A stretch of 16,020 nt of DNA from positions 1-16,020 of the forward strand of contig BQJV01000021.1 in NCBI GenBank assembly GCA_021604885.1. The letters run 5' to 3'. The DNA is from Acidimicrobiales bacterium. GTDB lineage: Bacteria > Actinomycetota > Acidimicrobiia > Acidimicrobiales > Aldehydirespiratoraceae. Positions 12,802 through 16,020 of this stretch are shown here, piece by piece. The notes beneath the pieces are model-generated. The model did not search any database. It was not told the DNA's origin and was given only the letters and a program-made list of their open reading frames with translations. Positions within the stretch are counted from its first letter, which is position 1, and each line of letters opens with the position of its first letter. The translations under genes and the position numbers were made by a program.

Positions 12802-14979
12802 TTACAGCAGGCCCGCGTCGCGTGCGGCCTGCACGGCGGCCTTGCGGTCGCCCACGCCGAGCTTGCGGTAGATCGCCCTGCAGTGCGTCTTCACCGTGTT
12901 CAATGAGACGTAGAGCTCGTTGGCGATGTCGCGCTGGGACATCGGCGACGGCAGGTAGTGCAGGACGGCGAGCTCACGGTCCGTCAGATCCTCGACCAAG
13001 CCCGGTGTCTCCGCCGATGGCTCGGCGAGGTGATGGCGGGCTTCGACGCGGGCGAGGTATCGCCCGGCGATGCCCGGATCGGCGCAGCGGTCGATGACCG
13101 ATCGCGCCTCGCGGACCAGATCTGCGCCGCGCGGCTGATCGTGGTGACAGAGGACGTCGCCGCCGGAGGCCAGCGCGTAGGCGAACATGATGCGCTCGGG
13201 CGACTTCCTCGCCAGTTCGACACCCCGTTCGGCTGCGGCGATCGCCGCGTCGGGCTCCGCGGCCGTGCGGGCCAGGACGCTGTACGCGAGCGCACTCTGG
13301 GCGGAGTCCGCGAGGCCGTGCCGTCGGACGACGTCGATCGCTCGCCCGGCATCGGCGCGCGCGGCGTCGGCGTCGCCGGTCTCGATGTGGGCGATCGCGG
13401 AGAAGATGGGGTTCACCATCTCGACGAAGGTGTGTCCTTCGTTCGGCGCCATCCGCTCGGCCTGCTCGAGGAGCGGTCGAGCATGGTCGAACTCGCCGGC
13501 CCACACGTGGGCGCCTGCCAGGGTCATGGCCTGGGTCGACTCGGTCGGCTCGTCGGCCGAGCGCGCTTCGGCCAGCGCGTCGGCGATGTTCCCCGTCGCC
13601 AAGTGGGTCATGATCGCCAACGCGACGATGAGTCCGACCTCGTCGCCGGAGGGGTCGAGGGCCCGGGCGCGGGCGAGGCACCGATGGGCCTCGCCGAACC
13701 TTCCGGTGAACAGCGATATCCAGCCCTGGACGATCATCGCGCCGGCGTGGCGCTCGGCCATCGGGCCGAGGCGATCGACCTGATCGGCCACTGTCCTGAG
13801 CTGGCCCCGGTTCATCAGGTCGGTGGCTTCGTCGTAGATGAGATCCGCCGCGACATCGAGATCGCCGGCGGCGAGGTAGTGCTCGACTGCGTCATGGGGA
13901 TCACCCGCCTCGTGGTGCCATCGTGCCGCTTGCCGGTGCGCCGCCTCCACATCCACGAGGGCATGCTCGGCTTCGAGCCGGAGGACGTCGCCCAGCAGAT
14001 GGTGGTAGCGGTACCAGGTGCCGGTTGAGTCGAGTCCGATCACGAGCTGGTTCGTGGCTGCGGTGCGGCGGAGCCAACTGCCGCCATCGCTGGTCCCACA
14101 CACCGCGTCGACGAGCGGTCCGCACATGCGATCCAGGATCGCCGTTCGAAGCATGCGGTCGCGGTCCTGGTCGTCGACGCCGGCGAGGTACTCGTCGGTC
14201 AGATAATCGACCACCAGGCGGTCGTCGCCCTGGAACGCCTCCACGAACGCGTCGTGGTCGTCGCTGCCGCGAAGCGACAGCCCGGCGAGGACGAGGCCGG
14301 CCGCCCATCCCTCGGTGCGCACACACAGGGCATCGGCCTGAGGGGCGGTGAGCTCGCGATCGTCATCGACGAGAAGAAGGCGAGCTTCGGCGGGAGCGAA
14401 CTTCAGCTCGTCGGCTCGCACCTCGATCAGCTGGTTGCGGACGCGCAGTCTCGAGAGGCGCAGCGTCGGATCCCGTCGGGTGCCGAGGATCAGCAGAAAG
14501 TTGGGTGGCGTGAGTTCGATCAGCCGCTCGACCGCGTCGTCGACCACCGGATTGCCGACCAGGTGGTAGTCGTCGATCACCAACACCACGGGCGGCGCAC
14601 CGGCGAGTGCGTTGGTGATGCGTTCGAGCAGCGGCTCCGCGTCGTCGCCCGACGTCCGCACTGCTGGTCCTGCGGCAGCTTCGACACCGGGGACAACACT
14701 CGCCAGCGCGCCGACCAGGTGACCCCAGAAGCGGGCGGGGTCATGATCGGCCCGGTCGACTTGCACCCACGCACAATCGCCTCGCTGCTGCTGCCACGCG
14801 GCGATCAGCGTCGACTTCCCCGAACCCGCAGGTGCGCTGACGAGTACGACGCGAACGGCGGGATCCGCAGCCGCGGCATCCAGGAGGTCGTCGAGGCGGG
14901 GGCGTTCGACCAACCGGCCCGGGAGGGTGGGAGCGGTCAGCTTCGTCGCGACCAGCGCCATCTCTCCGCCCGCTTCCAT
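12802..14979 (-). CDS. MalT-like LuxR-family regulator B (STAND ATPase plus C-terminal HTH)
   Basis: This 725-aa protein is the second regulator of the same architecture as that at 3278-5503. The N-terminus has the family start (LVATKLTAPTLPGRLVERPRL), then Walker A APAGSGKS (residues 49-56) and Walker B VVLVIDDYHL (131-140). The middle (about 310-650) is alanine-rich and helical, with TPR-like repeats. The last 61 residues (about 665-725) are the LuxR HTH (MSQRDIANELYVSLNTVKTH, then YRKLGVGDRKAAVQ). The inducer is unknown. The ATG at 14979 was preferred over the ATG at codon 7 because TAGGAT lies exactly 6 bases upstream, predicting a leaderless mRNA. It is divergent from the tiny gene at 15097, with a shared 20-bp palindrome between them, and a second copy follows the gene, before the Rieske oxygenase. 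Confidence 0.93.
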   Translation of the reverse strand: MEAGGEMALVATKLTAPTLPGRLVERPRLDDLLDAAAADPAVRVVLVSAPAGSGKSTLIAAWQQQRGDCAWVQVDRADHDPARFWGHLVGALASVVPGVEAAAGPAVRTSGDDAEPLLERITNALAGAPPVVLVIDDYHLVGNPVVDDAVERLIELTPPNFLLILGTRRDPTLRLSRLRVRNQLIEVRADELKFAPAEARLLLVDDDRELTAPQADALCVRTEGWAAGLVLAGLSLRGSDDHDAFVEAFQGDDRLVVDYLTDEYLAGVDDQDRDRMLRTAILDRMCGPLVDAVCGTSDGGSWLRRTAATNQLVIGLDSTGTWYRYHHLLGDVLRLEAEHALVDVEAAHRQAARWHHEAGDPHDAVEHYLAAGDLDVAADLIYDEATDLMNRGQLRTVADQVDRLGPMAERHAGAMIVQGWISLFTGRFGEAHRCLARARALDPSGDEVGLIVALAIMTHLATGNIADALAEARSADEPTESTQAMTLAGAHVWAGEFDHARPLLEQAERMAPNEGHTFVEMVNPIFSAIAHIETGDADAARADAGRAIDVVRRHGLADSAQSALAYSVLARTAAEPDAAIAAAERGVELARKSPERIMFAYALASGGDVLCHHDQPRGADLVREARSVIDRCADPGIAGRYLARVEARHHLAEPSAETPGLVEDLTDRELAVLHYLPSPMSQRDIANELYVSLNTVKTHCRAIYRKLGVGDRKAAVQAARDAGLL

Positions 14980-14985
14980 GGTCCG

Positions 14986-14991
14986 ATCCTA
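14986..14991 (-). promoter_or_regulatory. Predicted -10 box of LuxR regulator B, leaderless
   Basis: On the minus strand TAGGAT is followed by exactly 6 bases and the ATG at 14979, placing the transcript start on the start codon. No -35 consensus is visible. The palindrome centre (between 15038 and 15039) is 59-60 bp upstream of this start, a common activator position. Confidence 0.55.
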
Positions 14992-15028
14992 GAACCGTCG
15001 CGCGGCCGACGAGGAGCCCGCCCGGCGG

Positions 15029-15048
15029 GATCTCACCCGGGTGAGATC
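15029..15048. promoter_or_regulatory. Perfect 20-bp palindrome between LuxR regulator B and the tiny gene
   Basis: The half-site is GATCTCACCC, meeting its mirror image with no spacer. It is identical over 20 bp to the inner part of the palindrome at 12764-12787. It is placed almost symmetrically, about 59 bp from the predicted start of regulator B on one side and 58 bp from the ATG of the tiny gene on the other. It is most simply the operator of LuxR regulator B, controlling both directions. Confidence 0.85.
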
Positions 15049-15096
15049 GGCCGTCGAGCGATGACGAACCACACGGTGCGCGACGACGCTGCGGCC

Positions 15097-15321
15097 ATGA
15101 AACATCCGTCCACCTACGAGATCGTCTTCCGAGGCCACGCCGGCGACCGCCTTCTCGGCCGCCTCCGCGACGACTTCTCGGTCGACACCACGGAGGACGG
15201 GAACACGCGCCTGGTCGGCGAGATCCGCGACCCGGCGCACCTCCACGGCGTGATCCACCACCTCACATCCCTCGCGATCGAGATCGTCAGCCTCACGTCG
15301 GCTGACAACGAACGTTCCTGA
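15097..15321 (+). CDS. Small protein divergent from LuxR regulator B
   Basis: This is a 74-aa soluble protein of unknown function. The pattern is a strand (STYEIVFRGHAGDRLLGRL), an acidic middle (DTTEDGNTRLVGEI), then DPAHLHGVIHHLTSLAIEIVSL as helix plus strand. It resembles the protein at 2860-3114 in size, order of elements and the D-x-A-x-L-x-G-hydrophobic motif, and occupies the same place next to a MalT-like regulator. The ATG at 15097 matches the family length; GACGCT 6 bases upstream is a possible weak -10 for a leaderless message. An in-frame ATG at 15061 would add 12 residues and lies in promoter sequence shared with the Rieske gene, so it is less likely. The stop is 28 bp before the membrane-protein gene, suggesting an operon. 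Confidence 0.75.
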   Translation: MKHPSTYEIVFRGHAGDRLLGRLRDDFSVDTTEDGNTRLVGEIRDPAHLHGVIHHLTSLAIEIVSLTSADNERS

Positions 15322-15349
15322 CCGCGACCAGCACCAACGAAAGGCACCC

Positions 15350-16020
15350 ATGACCACCACCCACACCACCGACCGCCCGGACACGCACACCGTCCGGGCC
15401 GGCGCGATCGGCGCCCTCGTCGCCGCCGGCACATTCGTGTTCGGCATCGCCCTGTTCGTCACGAGCCTGAGCGACTACGGCGAAGGTGATCTCACGCCGG
15501 CCGAGTCCGTCGGCTTCCTCGTCAACCACCAGACAACGCTCTTCGTCTGGTACCTGGTGATCTTCCTGGTGTTCGGGGTCGCCATCATCCCGCTGGCCCG
15601 CGCACTGCACCGCCGGTTGGTCGACGTCAGCCCGCAACTCGCCGACATCGGAACGGTCTTCGCGTACATCTGGGCCGGCCTGATGTTTGCCACCGGCATG
15701 ATCTCCAACATCGGCATCACCGCCGTCGCCGACCTCGACGAAACCGACCCCGCCGCCGCCGAGGCGCTGTGGTCGAGCATCGACACCGTCACCGACGGCC
15801 TCGGCGGCGGCAACGAACTCGTGGGTGGGGTGTGGATTCTGCTCGTCAGCCTCGCCGCCTGGGGGAGCGGACGACTTCCGAGGGGACTCAATGTGCTGGG
15901 TATCGTCAGCGCCGCCGCCGGTCTCATCACCCTCGTCCCGGGCCTGTCCGACGTCGGGATGGTGTTCGGACTCGGGTCCATCGCATGGTTCGCCTGGTGT
16001 GGCATCGCCCTGCTTCGCAC
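15350..16020 (+). CDS. DUF4386-like multi-pass membrane protein, cut by the window end
   Basis: The first 223 residues of an integral membrane protein are present and the C-terminus lies beyond the window. Predicted helices fall at about residues 17-38, 66-84, 100-122, 158-172, 180-196 and 201-222. Recognisable segments are LFVWYLVIFLVFGVAIIPLA, VFAYIWAGLMFATGMISNIG, and GGGNELVGGVWILLVSLAAW. The overall pattern fits DUF4386-like proteins of actinomycetes, though it is clearly different from the DUF4386 protein at 9426-10193. The function is unknown. The ATG at 15350 follows GAAAGG at 5 bases. It is downstream of the tiny gene at 15097-15321 in the same direction and probably shares its regulator-B-controlled promoter, as the exporter follows the tiny gene in the first module. 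Confidence 0.82.
   Translation, partial: MTTTHTTDRPDTHTVRAGAIGALVAAGTFVFGIALFVTSLSDYGEGDLTPAESVGFLVNHQTTLFVWYLVIFLVFGVAIIPLARALHRRLVDVSPQLADIGTVFAYIWAGLMFATGMISNIGITAVADLDETDPAAAEALWSSIDTVTDGLGGGNELVGGVWILLVSLAAWGSGRLPRGLNVLGIVSAAAGLITLVPGLSDVGMVFGLGSIAWFAWCGIALLR

Noticed and set aside
11686..14028. Long plus-strand frames opposite the Rieske gene and regulator B (11686-12906 and 12958-14028)
   Set aside because: They are shadows of well-supported minus-strand genes; no domain or ribosome site supports them.

Overview
This is a high-GC bacterial window from what looks like an actinomycete, plausibly of the Acidimicrobiia/Ilumatobacter type. The clues are GC-rich codon use, an MMPL-type RND exporter, a luciferase-like oxidoreductase of the kind that often uses F420, DUF4386 membrane proteins, large MalT-like LuxR regulators, and several predicted leaderless transcripts with TANNNT -10 boxes. 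The taxonomic call is inference. No phage, insertion-sequence, integrase or CRISPR genes are seen. The first 255 bases form a perfect fold-back (93-bp arms) inside a coding region, which looks like a chimeric or assembly artefact at a contig end.

Layout. (A) 1-5953 is a regulatory/export module: an MMPL exporter and a tiny protein translationally coupled to it (both -), then a divergent 741-aa MalT-like LuxR regulator and a PH-like small protein (both +). A roughly 50-bp conserved box lies upstream of the regulator and again upstream of the PH-like gene. (B) 5954-6173 holds the 3' end of a tRNA (T-arm, acceptor strand, CCA) without a recognisable anticodon arm, followed by a 14-bp hairpin. 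(C) 6174-11741 is a metabolic block. It has a Rho_N/SAP-like small protein (-), an epoxide-hydrolase-type alpha/beta hydrolase (+), and a leftward run EamA exporter - DUF4386 - VOC protein - LLM oxidoreductase, divergent from a MarR regulator. (D) 11758-16020 is a second regulatory module: a Rieske oxygenase and a 725-aa MalT-like LuxR (both -), then a divergent tiny protein and a DUF4386-like membrane protein (both +, the last cut by the window edge).

The most notable signal is that A and D share one architecture: a MalT-like STAND/LuxR regulator divergent from a 74-84-aa protein, which is followed by a multi-pass membrane protein. Each module carries its own repeated operator-like element. 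In module D the same 20-bp palindrome, built on TCACCC/GGGTGA, occurs twice. One copy is between the regulator and the tiny gene; the other is before the Rieske gene. Downstream promoter sequence is conserved at identical spacing. In module A the repeated box is built on the same GGGTG/CACCC half-sites. In both modules the box centre lies about 60 bp upstream of the predicted start of the regulator transcript. This supports two paralogous, self-regulating circuits, one attached to an exporter and one to a Rieske oxygenase. The chemical signal they sense cannot be read from the sequence.
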